Positions 40,416 to 49,004 of a stretch of DNA of 64,000 nucleotides are shown here, in pieces. The notes under the pieces were generated by a model. That model did no database searches. It saw only the letters and a list, made by a program, of their open reading frames with translations, and was not told the DNA's origin. Numbering within the stretch: position 1 is the stretch's first letter; every line of letters starts with the position of its first letter. Source of the DNA: Amycolatopsis dendrobii (GTDB taxonomy: Bacteria > Actinomycetota > Actinomycetes > Mycobacteriales > Pseudonocardiaceae). The DNA lies in the NCBI RefSeq assembly GCF_014145675.1, contig NZ_JACGZW010000005.1, positions 558,001 to 622,000 of the forward strand, written 5' to 3'. The position numbers were made by a program, and so were the translations under genes.

Positions 40416-41462
40416 TCAGTCCATCGCGGACGGCGACATCGGCTGCGACACCGAACCGTCCGGTGCGATGTCGACGTTGCGGTCCCGGACCCGCTTTTCG
40501 GTGCCCTTCGGGGTGTTCGAGGTCTCGAAGTTGCCCGGGTCGAACGAATCGCCGGGGCTCACGTCGGGCGGGTTCGGCACCGGGGGCAGGTTGACCGACT
40601 TCTCGTGGATCTTGTCCGCCAGCCGGCTCGCCGACTCCCGCATGTGCGAGCGGATCTTGTCCGCACCGCTGAGGAAGCTCTCGAAGATGTCGTCCGCGTT
40701 GTCGCCTTCGACCTTCGCCGAGGCCTGCGCGGTCACCTCGGTGAGCCCGGCTCCCGCGCCGGCGACCGCGGCCTGTGCTCCGACCGCGCTCATCGACAGC
40801 CCGCCCGCCGCGGCGGCGGCCCCTCCCGGGGTGGCGACCACGGCGAGCATCCCGATCAGCGCGCCGGTGAAGGCCACCGTCGCCACCTTCGACCAGGAGA
40901 TTTCGCCCTCCTTGGCTTTCGCCTTCTGGTACTTCTCCGCGGTTTCCCGGAACGTCAGCGCGAGCGAGCTGAGGTCCTCCCGCGCGGCCCACACGCCGTC
41001 GCGGGCGGCGACGATGTCGCTTTCCACGACGGTGATCTCGGCGGCGAGCGCCTCGTAGGTCTCCGACAGCCGGTCGAGGTAGGTCTTGACGTCCTCGGCC
41101 GCGTTGCCGCGCCACGAGCCCAGCAGTTCCTTCGCCCGGCGCAGTTCGGTGATCGACCCGCGGCTGAGGTTCTTCCACACCGGCTCGTACGAGTTGATCA
41201 TCGACTGCAGGCCGCCGCCGGTGTCCTTGAGGTCGGCCTCGGAGAACTCCCGGAAGACCTCGGTGATCTTGTCCTGGTACGCCTCGTACAGCTCGTTCGC
41301 CATGGAGAACTTGAAGAACTCCGCGTAGCGCAGGAATTCCATCCCGTCGAGCGCGTCGTTGGCGCCCTTGTGCAGATCCTCGCTGATGCCTTCGAGCAGT
41401 TCCGAACGCGGACGGCCGTCCGAGCCGCCGCTGAGCCCGAAGTAGTCTTCCTGCTCGCTCAC
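40416..41462 (-). CDS. WXG100-like ESX cargo protein
   Basis: A 348-residue, mainly helical protein. LLGSWRGNAAEDVKTYLDRL (about 113-132) has the W-x-G turn of WXG100/PPE-type helical hairpins, with long helices on both sides. Residues about 195-240 are small and hydrophobic (VATVAFTGALIGMLAVVATPGGAAAAAGGL), possibly one or two membrane passes. The C-terminus is polar and lacks a recognisable toxin domain. It is probably secreted or membrane-inserted through a type VII system encoded elsewhere. Confidence 0.7.
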   Translation of the reverse strand: MSEQEDYFGLSGGSDGRPRSELLEGISEDLHKGANDALDGMEFLRYAEFFKFSMANELYEAYQDKITEVFREFSEADLKDTGGGLQSMINSYEPVWKNLSRGSITELRRAKELLGSWRGNAAEDVKTYLDRLSETYEALAAEITVVESDIVAARDGVWAAREDLSSLALTFRETAEKYQKAKAKEGEISWSKVATVAFTGALIGMLAVVATPGGAAAAAGGLSMSAVGAQAAVAGAGAGLTEVTAQASAKVEGDNADDIFESFLSGADKIRSHMRESASRLADKIHEKSVNLPPVPNPPDVSPGDSFDPGNFETSNTPKGTEKRVRDRNVDIAPDGSVSQPMSPSAMD

Positions 41463-41463
41463 G

Positions 41464-41841
41464 TCAGCGCACCTCTCCGCCCGCGCGCCGCACCGCGGAC
41501 TGCGACTCGGCGTCCGACGCCTCGTACAGCTCCGCCACGCGCTTGAGCGCTTCGCTCGCCTGATGCGTCGTGAAGGCCAGCTTCGCGAGCGCTTCCTCCA
41601 CCTTCGCGCGGTGGTTCTCGTACGCCGCCGCGACCTTGGGCATGCCGAGCGATCCGCCGAACGCGGTGGTCGGGCCGCCGCCGAACAGGTCGATCGAACC
41701 GATGATGGCGGCCGGGCCGACCGCGTCGGGCAGGTCCAGCCTGCGCACGCCGCCGCGCGCGGTCTCCGCCGCGTCCCCGGCGGCCGCGACGAACCCGCTC
41801 GCCTTGCGCAGGTCGTCGAGGTCGGTTTCGAAACCGATCAT
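41464..41841 (-). CDS. small ESX-associated helical protein
   Basis: A 125-residue protein with a helix-turn-helix hairpin layout (ETDLDDLRKASGFVAAAGDAAETA; AAAYENHRAKVEEALAKLAFTTHQASEALKRV broken between helices) typical of WXG100-like partners, though without a clear W-x-G. ATG 41841 is chosen with GGGGG seven bases upstream; an ATG at 41904 is possible. It is the first gene of the trio and ends two bases before the cargo gene. It probably forms a heterodimer with that protein. Confidence 0.65.
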   Translation of the reverse strand: MIGFETDLDDLRKASGFVAAAGDAAETARGGVRRLDLPDAVGPAAIIGSIDLFGGGPTTAFGGSLGMPKVAAAYENHRAKVEEALAKLAFTTHQASEALKRVAELYEASDAESQSAVRRAGGEVR

Positions 41842-41961
41842 GAAACTACCCCCAGTCGTGTGAACCGTGACCCTACCGGGCGAACGGTATCCCTTCCGAC
41901 TCATCGGACACCGGGGAGGTTCACGGCATTGACGTGAGGACGGTCACATAACGGGCAGCGC

Positions 41962-42798
41962 TCAGTCCGAAGTGGACCCCACGGCGCTTCCGCGGCGGTC
42001 GGCCCGGCGCGGGAACCACGGCACGATCGGCGAAACTCGCCGCTGGTAGTCGGCGTACTCCGGGTAGCGGCCGAGCGTGATGCTCTCGGTGAAGATCGTC
42101 GAACCGGCGAACAGCGCCGTCAGCAGGACCGCGCCGGCGATCGTCCAGGTGACCGCGCCGGCCGCGGAGACTCCGATCAGGAACACCAGCCACCACTGCG
42201 CTTGCTCGAAGAAGAAGTTGGGGTGGCGGGAAAACCGGAAGAGCCCGGTCTGCGCGAACCGCGGTTCGGGGATGCGCCCGGCGGCCGTCTCGCGCTTCTT
42301 CCACTGGTGGAAGTTCCACTGCTGCTGGTCCGCGATCGTCTCGCCGGCCAGGCAGGCCACGAACGCGACGGCCAGCACGATGTCGGCGGCGCCCAGCGGG
42401 GTCCGATGGTCCAGCGCGGTCCACGCGGGAAGCGTGATGAGCAGCAGGATCACGTTCTGGTAGAGCGTGATGAAGAAGAGGTTGAACAGCTGGAACTGCC
42501 ACGGAGCCATCCGGCCGCGCAGCACCGCCCAGCGGTAGTCCTCGCCGCCGGGGGCGTAGCCGCCCTTGCGGCCGTAGTTGAACGTCAGCCGCGCGCCCCA
42601 CAGGAACACGAGTGCGAACAGCAGGTCCAGCCTGGCGTCCGCGAACCCCGCGTGCCCGGCGAAGATCCCGGTGTAGGCCACGGGGACGACCGACCAGATC
42701 CGGTCCACCCAGGAGTACTCCCTGGTGAGCACCGACAGCAGCCAGCAGCCGGCGCACACGCCCGCGAACACCCAGAGGCACACCTGGAACGCGTTCAT
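41962..42798 (-). CDS. DUF1295/steroid 5-alpha-reductase-like membrane protein
   Basis: A 278-residue membrane protein with about seven spans. The C-terminal block FRFSRHPNFFFEQAQWW and GRYPEYADYQRRVSPIVPWFP is the conserved NADPH/lipid-binding region of DUF1295, related to steroid 5-alpha-reductase and isoprenylcysteine methyltransferases. It may reduce an enone in a lipid or sterol-like substrate. ATG 42798 lies 51 bases from the divergent EXPERA gene, whose fold belongs to sterol isomerases. Confidence 0.87.
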   Translation of the reverse strand: MNAFQVCLWVFAGVCAGCWLLSVLTREYSWVDRIWSVVPVAYTGIFAGHAGFADARLDLLFALVFLWGARLTFNYGRKGGYAPGGEDYRWAVLRGRMAPWQFQLFNLFFITLYQNVILLLITLPAWTALDHRTPLGAADIVLAVAFVACLAGETIADQQQWNFHQWKKRETAAGRIPEPRFAQTGLFRFSRHPNFFFEQAQWWLVFLIGVSAAGAVTWTIAGAVLLTALFAGSTIFTESITLGRYPEYADYQRRVSPIVPWFPRRADRRGSAVGSTSD

Positions 42799-42849
42799 GA
42801 CCGCGACTGTACTGCCGAAATCGCCGGTGCGACGCCCTACAATCCGCCG

Positions 42850-43356
42850 ATGGGCACCACGACGGCGAACCTGCCCCTGCGCGAGCGCAAGATCGACCTG
42901 TTCTTCGCGGTGATCTTCTCGGCGTTCACGGTGACGTCCCTGATTAGCGACCTGCTGCCGACGATCGGCGTCGACTTCTCGCGGCCGACCGGCAACTTCT
43001 TCGTCGACTCCAACTACTGGTACGCCCACGACGCCGACCCGCTGTTCATGCACCCGCCGGACTGGATGCGGATCGTCACCGGGCTCTCGGCGTTCGTCTA
43101 CCTCCCGTTCTACGTCGTGCTCGTCTGGTGCCTCGTCGCGGGCCGCAACGGGATCCAGCTGTTCGCGGTGGTCTACGCGACGATGATCGTCACGCTCACC
43201 GGGATCGTCGTGTTCGGCGTCGAGTTCTTCGGCGACCCGGCGACCCGCACCGGCAACCCGGGCAAGTTCCTCGCGTTCAACCTCCCCTACGTGCTGATTC
43301 CGTTGCTGCTGCTGGTGCGGATGCGCCGCCCGCTGCCGTTCGCCCGGCGGTTCTGA
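42850..43356 (+). CDS. EXPERA-domain (emopamil-binding-like) membrane protein
   Basis: A 168-residue, four-span protein. RKIDLFFAVIFSAFTVTS, WYAHDADPLFMHPPDWM and PYVLIPLLLLVRMRRP follow the EXPERA layout of EBP and TMEM97, with the DPL...PPxW signature and charged residues in the spans. Eukaryotic relatives are sterol isomerases or sterol-binding proteins; bacterial roles are unknown. Being divergent from a DUF1295 protein it may act on the same lipid. Confidence 0.82.
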   Translation: MGTTTANLPLRERKIDLFFAVIFSAFTVTSLISDLLPTIGVDFSRPTGNFFVDSNYWYAHDADPLFMHPPDWMRIVTGLSAFVYLPFYVVLVWCLVAGRNGIQLFAVVYATMIVTLTGIVVFGVEFFGDPATRTGNPGKFLAFNLPYVLIPLLLLVRMRRPLPFARRF

Positions 43357-43389
43357 CCACTGTGGACAGAGGTGGGCGGGGTCTGGCGA

Positions 43390-44904
43390 TCACCCCGCTC
43401 CGGCCTTGCGCAGCACCCGTTGCCGACGGCTCGTGTAAGCCGCGACCGAACCGCACAACAGGGCCAGCATCGCGACCGACCACAGCACCTCGGACACTGA
43501 CGTCACCAGCAGCGAAAGCACCAACGGCCCAGCCAGCCCGCCCAACCGGTTGAAAAACGACACCGAACCCGCGGCCCGCCCGCGCGACCGGTCGTCGGCC
43601 ACATCAGCGGCGACTGGCAGGAACACCGCGGCCATGGTGTTGACGCCCAGCAAGGCGACCGTCAGCACCGCGGCCGACAGCCATGGTGCGGCGACCGCCC
43701 ATCCGGACACCGCGAGTGCCAGCAGCAGCACCGCGGTGCAGAGGGCGAGCCGCACGGTGACGCCGGTTGGGCCGAAGCGGCGGTAGCCGAGGACCAGCAG
43801 TCCCGCGCACAGCACCATCGCCACCGCCGAGCCCGTCAGGAGGGCGTTCGCCGTGGTCAGCGAGAGACCGCCGACGCGGGACAGGGTCGGTACCCAGGTC
43901 GTCAGGCCGAACGTGGTCAAGCCGATCGAGAAGGCGAACCCCCATTGCAGCCGGGTCGTGAGAGTGTTCCGGGCCAGCCAGTCGTCCGCCGGCCCAGCAG
44001 GCGCCCGGGTGCTTCGTCGGTCCGGGATGACGGCAGCGGCGGCGGCCAGCAGCAGGCCGGTCGGTGCGCCGATGAGCCACAGCACCCGCCAGCCGAACAC
44101 GGGCTCCAGCCACAGCGCGGAACCGGACGCGATCAGGTAACCGATCGCGGTCGCGACGATCGACAGGCCGGTCACCGCCGCTCCCCTGCCCGGACCGGGG
44201 AAAAGGTCGCTGAGCACGGTGATCAGCATCGGAGCCAGCCCGCCTACGGCGATGCCCATCAGGAAGCACATCACCACGTTGCCGCGGAAATCCGGCATGG
44301 TGCCGCACATGCTGGTGGCGGTGAACCCGAGTGTGGCGAGCAGGTAACAGGCCCGGCGGCCGATGCGTTCGGCGAGCCTGCTGCACAGCAACGCGCCCAG
44401 CGCGGTGCCGGACAGCCCGCTCACCGCCAGCAGCGACGCGGTCGAAGCGTCGATGCCGTATTCCGTGCGCAGGCCGGGGATGACGAACCCCAGCGTCGAC
44501 GTCTTGCTGATGTCGATCGTCAGCGCGGCGGTGGCGACCATCGCGGTCGTCCGCCTTCCCAGGACCGTCGGCTGCGGCACGACAACCGGGGCAACCGGCA
44601 CACCCGGGGCACCGCTGTGCCGCGTCCGGCCGAGGACCAGCGCGGCTCCGAGCGCGAGGAGCAAGGCCGCGCCGGCGACGAACATTTCCGGCATGTCGGC
44701 AAGCGCCATGCCGTGCAATCGCCGGTCAGCCGTCGAACCCGTCGGACCCGGTGAAACCATCGAATCCATCGGGCCCGTCGCATCCATTCCGGGCAGCTGG
44801 AAAGCCCGGAAGAATCCCACGGCCGAAGCGGCCACGACGATCGCCGCCGCCAGCGCGAGCACTCCCCGCCAGCTCGTGCGAGCCGGCCCCGAAACTGGTG
44901 TCAT
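43390..44904 (-). CDS. MFS transporter with N-terminal two-span extension
   Basis: A 504-residue protein. Residues about 115-495 are a twelve-span MFS with motif A in CSRLAERIGRRACYLLATLG. The first 110 residues are an extra module with two spans joined by a polar loop (GPMDSMVSPGPTGSTADRR), not usual for the family. TIDISKTSTLGFVIPGLRTEYG and SVSFFNRLGG lie at conserved spots, resembling aromatic-acid-type carriers. No regulator or enzyme is obviously linked. Substrate unknown. Confidence 0.87.
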   Translation of the reverse strand: MTPVSGPARTSWRGVLALAAAIVVAASAVGFFRAFQLPGMDATGPMDSMVSPGPTGSTADRRLHGMALADMPEMFVAGAALLLALGAALVLGRTRHSGAPGVPVAPVVVPQPTVLGRRTTAMVATAALTIDISKTSTLGFVIPGLRTEYGIDASTASLLAVSGLSGTALGALLCSRLAERIGRRACYLLATLGFTATSMCGTMPDFRGNVVMCFLMGIAVGGLAPMLITVLSDLFPGPGRGAAVTGLSIVATAIGYLIASGSALWLEPVFGWRVLWLIGAPTGLLLAAAAAVIPDRRSTRAPAGPADDWLARNTLTTRLQWGFAFSIGLTTFGLTTWVPTLSRVGGLSLTTANALLTGSAVAMVLCAGLLVLGYRRFGPTGVTVRLALCTAVLLLALAVSGWAVAAPWLSAAVLTVALLGVNTMAAVFLPVAADVADDRSRGRAAGSVSFFNRLGGLAGPLVLSLLVTSVSEVLWSVAMLALLCGSVAAYTSRRQRVLRKAGAG

Positions 44905-44962
44905 GCCTCCAACTTCTCATCCGGGCGCACGCTCCGGCATCTTCAGTTTTGCGGTCCCGTCC

Positions 44963-45331
44963 TCAGTTTTCCTGGAGGACCGAAAGAATATTCCCCGCTG
45001 GATCGCGGAACCACGCGATCAGCGGACCGCCGAGCCGGAAGACGCCCTTTTCGTCGACGCCGTCGAACGGTTCGAAGGAAACCCCGGCCGCGCCGAGGTC
45101 CGCGACCGCCTGGTCGATGTCGTCCACCGGGAAGTTGAGAACGGTGTACTCGGCCGGAACGTGCTTGTCGCCCTTCGGGTAGACGAGCACTTCGCGTCCT
45201 TCGGCGAGACGCAGCCGCAGCATCCCCCAGCTTTCGGCGACCTCGATGCCGAGCGTCTCGGCGTAGAACGTCCGCGCGGCCGGGATGTCGTCCACGGAGA
45301 AACCGCTGAATGCCTTGCTGGTGTCGAACAT
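44963..45331 (-). CDS. VOC-family (glyoxalase/bleomycin-resistance-like) protein
   Basis: A 122-residue protein with two beta-alpha-beta-beta-beta halves (FSGFSVDDIPAARTFYAETLG; NFPVDDIDQAVADLGAAGV; FRDPAGNILSVLQ). The metal ligands of true glyoxalase I are not clearly conserved, so it may bind rather than convert its ligand. ATG 45331 has CCAGGAGGAA upstream. It is followed on the chromosome by a RibD-like gene on the same strand, 17 bases upstream, with which it is probably co-transcribed. Confidence 0.85.
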   Translation of the reverse strand: MFDTSKAFSGFSVDDIPAARTFYAETLGIEVAESWGMLRLRLAEGREVLVYPKGDKHVPAEYTVLNFPVDDIDQAVADLGAAGVSFEPFDGVDEKGVFRLGGPLIAWFRDPAGNILSVLQEN

Positions 45332-45348
45332 TTTTCCTCCTGGAGGTC

Positions 45349-45891
45349 TCAGAGAATCGCCGGCCGGTAAGTGACGGAGAGGACGCCGTTGCCGAACGTC
45401 CGGGAAGCGACGAGTTCGAGGTCGGCACGGGAAGAAGCCTCCGGGAACAGCCGCGCGCCCGAGCCGAGCACGATCGGGTGGATCAGCAGGTTCAGCTCGT
45501 CGAGCAAACCCGCCGGCAGCAGCGACCGCACCAGCCGGGGGCTGCCGGGAATGTGGATGTTCTTGCCCGGCTTGCTTTTCAACGAGTTCAGCTCAGCCGC
45601 CAGATCAGGGCCGAGCAGCGTCGAACCGCGCCAGCCCACTTCGGTGAGCGTGCTCGAGACGACGTACTTCGGGGTGTTGTTCAGGAACGCGGCCATCGGT
45701 GACGAGTCGCCCAGGCCCGGCCACATCCGGGCGAAGTCCGCGTAGGTGTTCCGGCCGAGCAGGACGGCGTCCGATTCGGCGATGCCGGCGCGGATCACCT
45801 CGTCCGCCTCGTGGTTCAGCGTCATCCAGTCCGGCGGCGACTCGGTCACCCCGTCCAGCGAAACCGACAGTCCGGCCACGATCTTCCGCAC
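45349..45891 (-). CDS. dihydrofolate reductase/RibD C-terminal-like protein
   Basis: A 180-residue protein of the RibD C-terminal family: IVAGLSVSLDGV at the N-terminus, LLGRNTYADFARMWPG, and HIPGSPRLVRSLLPAGLLDELNLLIHPIVLGSGARLF, broken by loops, as the NADPH-binding core. These stand-alone proteins are reductases of unknown substrate and often lie next to YCII and ECF42-type sigma genes, as here. ATG 45891 is divergent from the YCII gene. Confidence 0.9.
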   Translation of the reverse strand: MRKIVAGLSVSLDGVTESPPDWMTLNHEADEVIRAGIAESDAVLLGRNTYADFARMWPGLGDSSPMAAFLNNTPKYVVSSTLTEVGWRGSTLLGPDLAAELNSLKSKPGKNIHIPGSPRLVRSLLPAGLLDELNLLIHPIVLGSGARLFPEASSRADLELVASRTFGNGVLSVTYRPAIL

Positions 45892-45988
45892 GGCTATGCT
45901 CCTTCTTCAGCTGACATGTGCACGGGGGACGTCGGAGCCGGAATCCGCGAGGCGACACCGGCGGCGAAAAATTTCGAAGGGGGCCGTC

Positions 45989-46360
45989 GTGCGGTACTTG
46001 ATCATGATCCACAGCAATCCGCGGTTCCGGGCGCTCTGGGAGGAGATGCCGGACGAGAAGAAGGCCGAGTTCGGCCGTAGCCATCTCGCGCTCGCCCGGG
46101 CGCTCGAGGAGTCCGGCGAACTCGTGCTCAGCGACGGGCTCGCCGATCCCGCCGAGGCCAAGTGCGTCACCGTGCAGGACGGCAAGGCGGTGCCGAGCGA
46201 CGGTCCGTTCGCCGAGGTCAAGGAGCATCTGGTCGGCTTCTACCTGGTCGAATGCGAGAGCATGGAACGGGCGCTGGAACACGCCGCGCGGGTGCCGGAC
46301 GCGGTGTACGGCAAGGTCGAGGTCCGGCCGCTTCGCAACGTGAAAGAGCTGGATCTCTGA
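45989..46360 (+). CDS. YCII/DGPF-domain protein
   Basis: A 123-residue protein of the YCII (DGPF) family. RYLIMIHSN opens the domain and SDGPFAEVKEHLVGFYLVEC carries the DGPF signature. These proteins commonly precede ECF42-type sigma factors and are their targets. GTG 45989 lies after GAAGGGGG. Its stop overlaps the sigma gene start, so they are translated together. Confidence 0.9.
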   Translation: MRYLIMIHSNPRFRALWEEMPDEKKAEFGRSHLALARALEESGELVLSDGLADPAEAKCVTVQDGKAVPSDGPFAEVKEHLVGFYLVECESMERALEHAARVPDAVYGKVEVRPLRNVKELDL

Positions 46361-47565
46361 CTCCCCCGCCCGGCTTCGAGCAGCTCCTGCGCGACCTCGC
46401 GCCGCAGGTGCTCACCGCCGTCTGCCGCCGGTTCGGCGACTTCGCGCTTTGCGAGGACGCGGTGCAGGAAGCGCTGCTGTCCGCCGCGGTGAAATGGCCG
46501 GAACAGGGCCTGCCGGACAACCCCAGAAGCTGGCTGATCACCGCGGCCGCGCGCCGGCGCATCGACATCGAGCGCAGCGAGTCCGCTCGTCGGCAGCGGG
46601 AGCACACGGCCGCCGGGCTGGCGGTGCCGCAGCCGGAATTCGCTCCGGCCGAGGACGACACGCTGACCCTGCTGATGCTGTGCTGTCATCCCGAACTCGG
46701 CAAGCCGTCTCAGCTCGCGTTGACGCTGCGCGCGGTCGGCGGCCTCACCACCGCGGAGATCGGCCGGGCGCTGCTGGTTCCGGAGAAGACCGTGAGCCAG
46801 CGGATCAACCGGGCGAAGAAACGGCTCAGCGGGGCCCGGTTCCGGATGCCGCCGCCGGGCGAACGGGCCGAGCGGATGACCGCGGTGCTGCAGGTGCTGT
46901 ACCTGATCTTCACCGAGGGGCACACCGCCAGCTCCGGAACCGCGGTCAACCGGGTCGAGCTGACCGCCGAGGCGATCCGGCTGACCCGGCAGCTGCACAC
47001 GCAGGTTCCCGACGACGGCGAGGTCGCCGGGCTGCTGGCGCTCATGCTGCTCAGCGACGCCCGGCGGCCCGCGCGGACCCGGCCGGACGGCGCCGCCGTG
47101 CCGCTGGCCGAACAGGACCGCACGCTGTGGGACGCCGCCGTGATCGCCGAAGGGCTCGACCTGATCGGGAAAACCCTGGTCACCGCCCAGCTCGGGCCGT
47201 ATCAGCTCGAGGCCGCGATCGCCGCGGTGCACGACGAGGCAGCCCGCGCCGAGGACACCGACTGGCCGCAGATCCTCGCCCTCTACGACCTGCTGCTCGC
47301 CCTCGCGCCGAGTCCGGTCGCGGCGCTGAACCGGATCGTCCCGGTCGCGATGGTCCACGGCGCCCGCGAGGGGTTGCGGCAGCTCGACGAGATCGCCGGG
47401 CTGGACGAGCATCATCGCGTCGACGTGGTGCGCGCGCACCTGCTCGACCTGGCGGGCGAGCCCGGGCAAGCCCGGGTCTATTACCGTTCAGCGGCACGGA
47501 AAACTCTCAGCGTTCCCGAACGACGGTACCTGGAATCCCGTGCCGCAAAAAGGAAATCACCCTAA
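46357..47565 (+). CDS. ECF sigma factor, ECF42 type with C-terminal extension
   Basis: About 402 residues. The sigma2 region is FEQLLRDLAPQVLTAVCRRFGDFALCEDAVQEALL (split by a turn) and sigma4 is LTTAEIGRALLVPEKTVSQRINRAKKRL. A DUF6596 region (AVLQVLYLIFTEGH) and a TPR-like tail, needed for activity in ECF42 proteins, follow. No anti-sigma gene is near. No ATG, GTG or TTG lies at the right place; CTG 46357, overlapping the YCII stop as CTGA, is the most sensible start. Later GTGs would cut off part of region 2. Confidence 0.88.
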   Translation: MTPPPGFEQLLRDLAPQVLTAVCRRFGDFALCEDAVQEALLSAAVKWPEQGLPDNPRSWLITAAARRRIDIERSESARRQREHTAAGLAVPQPEFAPAEDDTLTLLMLCCHPELGKPSQLALTLRAVGGLTTAEIGRALLVPEKTVSQRINRAKKRLSGARFRMPPPGERAERMTAVLQVLYLIFTEGHTASSGTAVNRVELTAEAIRLTRQLHTQVPDDGEVAGLLALMLLSDARRPARTRPDGAAVPLAEQDRTLWDAAVIAEGLDLIGKTLVTAQLGPYQLEAAIAAVHDEAARAEDTDWPQILALYDLLLALAPSPVAALNRIVPVAMVHGAREGLRQLDEIAGLDEHHRVDVVRAHLLDLAGEPGQARVYYRSAARKTLSVPERRYLESRAAKRKSP

Positions 47566-48113
47566 CTGGCCGCTCGGGCCATCGACGGCGGGCGCGACGC
47601 GTCCGGGTTCGGCAACCGCATCGGCACGGTGTCCGCGTGGTACTCGAAATGCCACCATTCGTTGTCGTAGCGGCGATACAGCCGGTACTCCGCCCCGTGC
47701 CGCTCCAGCCACGCCGCGCCCTCGCTCGGGCGCACGTCGAGCGCCGTGCCGCGGACGTGGGCCGATTCGTGCGGCGGCAGCACTCGACGCCGGGCCGCGG
47801 CGACGGAGCCGGTGCGGTGCACCTCTTCGGCGAACAGCCGGTGCTGATGGGCGGCGTCGCGGTGGCCGGAGGTGAGTCCGATGAGCTGGCGATCCCGCCA
47901 GAACGCCTCGGCGCGCGCCGCGGTGAACGCCGCGCGGGCCGATTCGCTGAGGCCCGCGAGGTCCTCGGCCGGATAGCGCGTCGCGAGCGCCCACTGGCAG
48001 GCCAGGTAACGGCCGCGGCCGGGCGAACGCAGGAACGCCGCCGGGAGCAGCGCCACCGCCAGGAGACGGGTGACGGTCGCGAGGACCCGGGGCCGGCGAA
48101 GCGACTCGATCAT
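47562..48113 (-). CDS. M15 D,D-carboxypeptidase, VanY-like
   Basis: A 183-residue exported or membrane-anchored peptidase with an N-terminal hydrophobic segment (about 10-28). The zinc site of the VanY/M15 fold is complete: His119 and Asp126 in SAHVRGTALDV, and Glu152 and His155 in EWWHFEY. It trims D-Ala from peptidoglycan stems. ATG 48113 is chosen; GTG 48146 is possible. It is divergent from a response regulator-sensor kinase pair, recalling vancomycin-type control. Its 3' end overlaps the converging sigma gene by four bases. Confidence 0.9.
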   Translation of the reverse strand: MIESLRRPRVLATVTRLLAVALLPAAFLRSPGRGRYLACQWALATRYPAEDLAGLSESARAAFTAARAEAFWRDRQLIGLTSGHRDAAHQHRLFAEEVHRTGSVAAARRRVLPPHESAHVRGTALDVRPSEGAAWLERHGAEYRLYRRYDNEWWHFEYHADTVPMRLPNPDASRPPSMARAAS

Positions 48114-48169
48114 GGGGTCCACTTTCGGGCCCCAGTGTGCGCGCACTGCGCCCGGAGTTTGACAGCTCT

Positions 48170-48198
48170 GTAACAGTTCGCCGCGGCGGTGCTGTTAC
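48170..48198. promoter_or_regulatory. inverted repeat in VanY/response-regulator gap
   Basis: GTAACAG (48170-48176) and CTGTTAC (48192-48198) form a perfect 7-bp inverted repeat with a 15-base spacer. GACAG just before the first arm resembles a further half-site. It lies in the 198-base divergent gap and could bind the response regulator. Confidence 0.45.
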
Positions 48199-48311
48199 CG
48201 AACGATGACACGGCACGCACCGGGCGGCGATCCGGGCCGGGCAGGCTGGGCCCGGCCGTCCGCTGTGGACTGTCCGGGCGGCCGGACGGGCGGACTGCGA
48301 TAGTGGGAGAC

Positions 48312-49004
48312 ATGCCGAGGGTGCTGCTGATCGAAGACGACCAGGCCGTGCGCGACGGCCTGCGGCTGGCCCTGACGTATCAGGGCCACACGGTCGACGC
48401 GGTGGAGACCGGCGAGGAAGGCCTCGCCCGGCTCGCCGGCGACTCCGCCGACGTCGTGGTCCTCGACCTCATGCTGCCCGGGATGGACGGCTTCGAGGTC
48501 TGCCGCCGCATCCGCGCGGCAGGCGATCTCCCGATCATCATGCTCACCGCGCGCAACGACGACATCGACGTGGTGGCCGGGCTCGAAGCGGGAGCCGACG
48601 ACTACGTCGTGAAGCCCGCGCAGGCCCGCGTGCTGGAGGCGCGCATCCGCGCGGTGCTGCGCCGGACCGGCGGCGAACCGCGCAACCCGGACGCGAAACC
48701 GGGCCCGGAACGGCACGGCGACCTGACGATCGACCGCGAAGGCCTCGTGGTCAGCAAGCACGGCACGGTGATCGGGCTCGCGCCGACCGAACTGCGGCTG
48801 CTGCTGGAGCTGTCCTCCTCCCCCGGTCGCGTGCTCAGCCGTCAGCAGCTGCTCGAATCCGTATGGGACCAGGGCTATCTCGGCGATTCGCGGCTCGTCG
48901 ACGCGTGCGTGCAGCGGCTGCGCGCCAAGATCGAGGACGACCCCGCGAAACCGGTGTACGTCCAGACCCTGCGCGGTTTCGGCTATCGCTTCGGGCCGCT
49001 GTGA
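48312..49004 (+). CDS. OmpR/PhoB-type response regulator
   Basis: A 230-residue two-domain regulator. The receiver domain has acidic residues IEDD at 7-10, phospho-acceptor Asp52 (VLDLMLPGMDG) and the lysine in DYVVKPAQ. The winged-helix effector domain has LAPTELRLLLELSSSPGRVLSR and DACVQRLRAKI. Its stop overlaps the kinase start as GTGA. The order regulator-kinase-lipoprotein resembles Streptomyces cseB/cseC with a lipoprotein modulator, so envelope stress is a plausible signal. Confidence 0.95.
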   Translation: MPRVLLIEDDQAVRDGLRLALTYQGHTVDAVETGEEGLARLAGDSADVVVLDLMLPGMDGFEVCRRIRAAGDLPIIMLTARNDDIDVVAGLEAGADDYVVKPAQARVLEARIRAVLRRTGGEPRNPDAKPGPERHGDLTIDREGLVVSKHGTVIGLAPTELRLLLELSSSPGRVLSRQQLLESVWDQGYLGDSRLVDACVQRLRAKIEDDPAKPVYVQTLRGFGYRFGPL

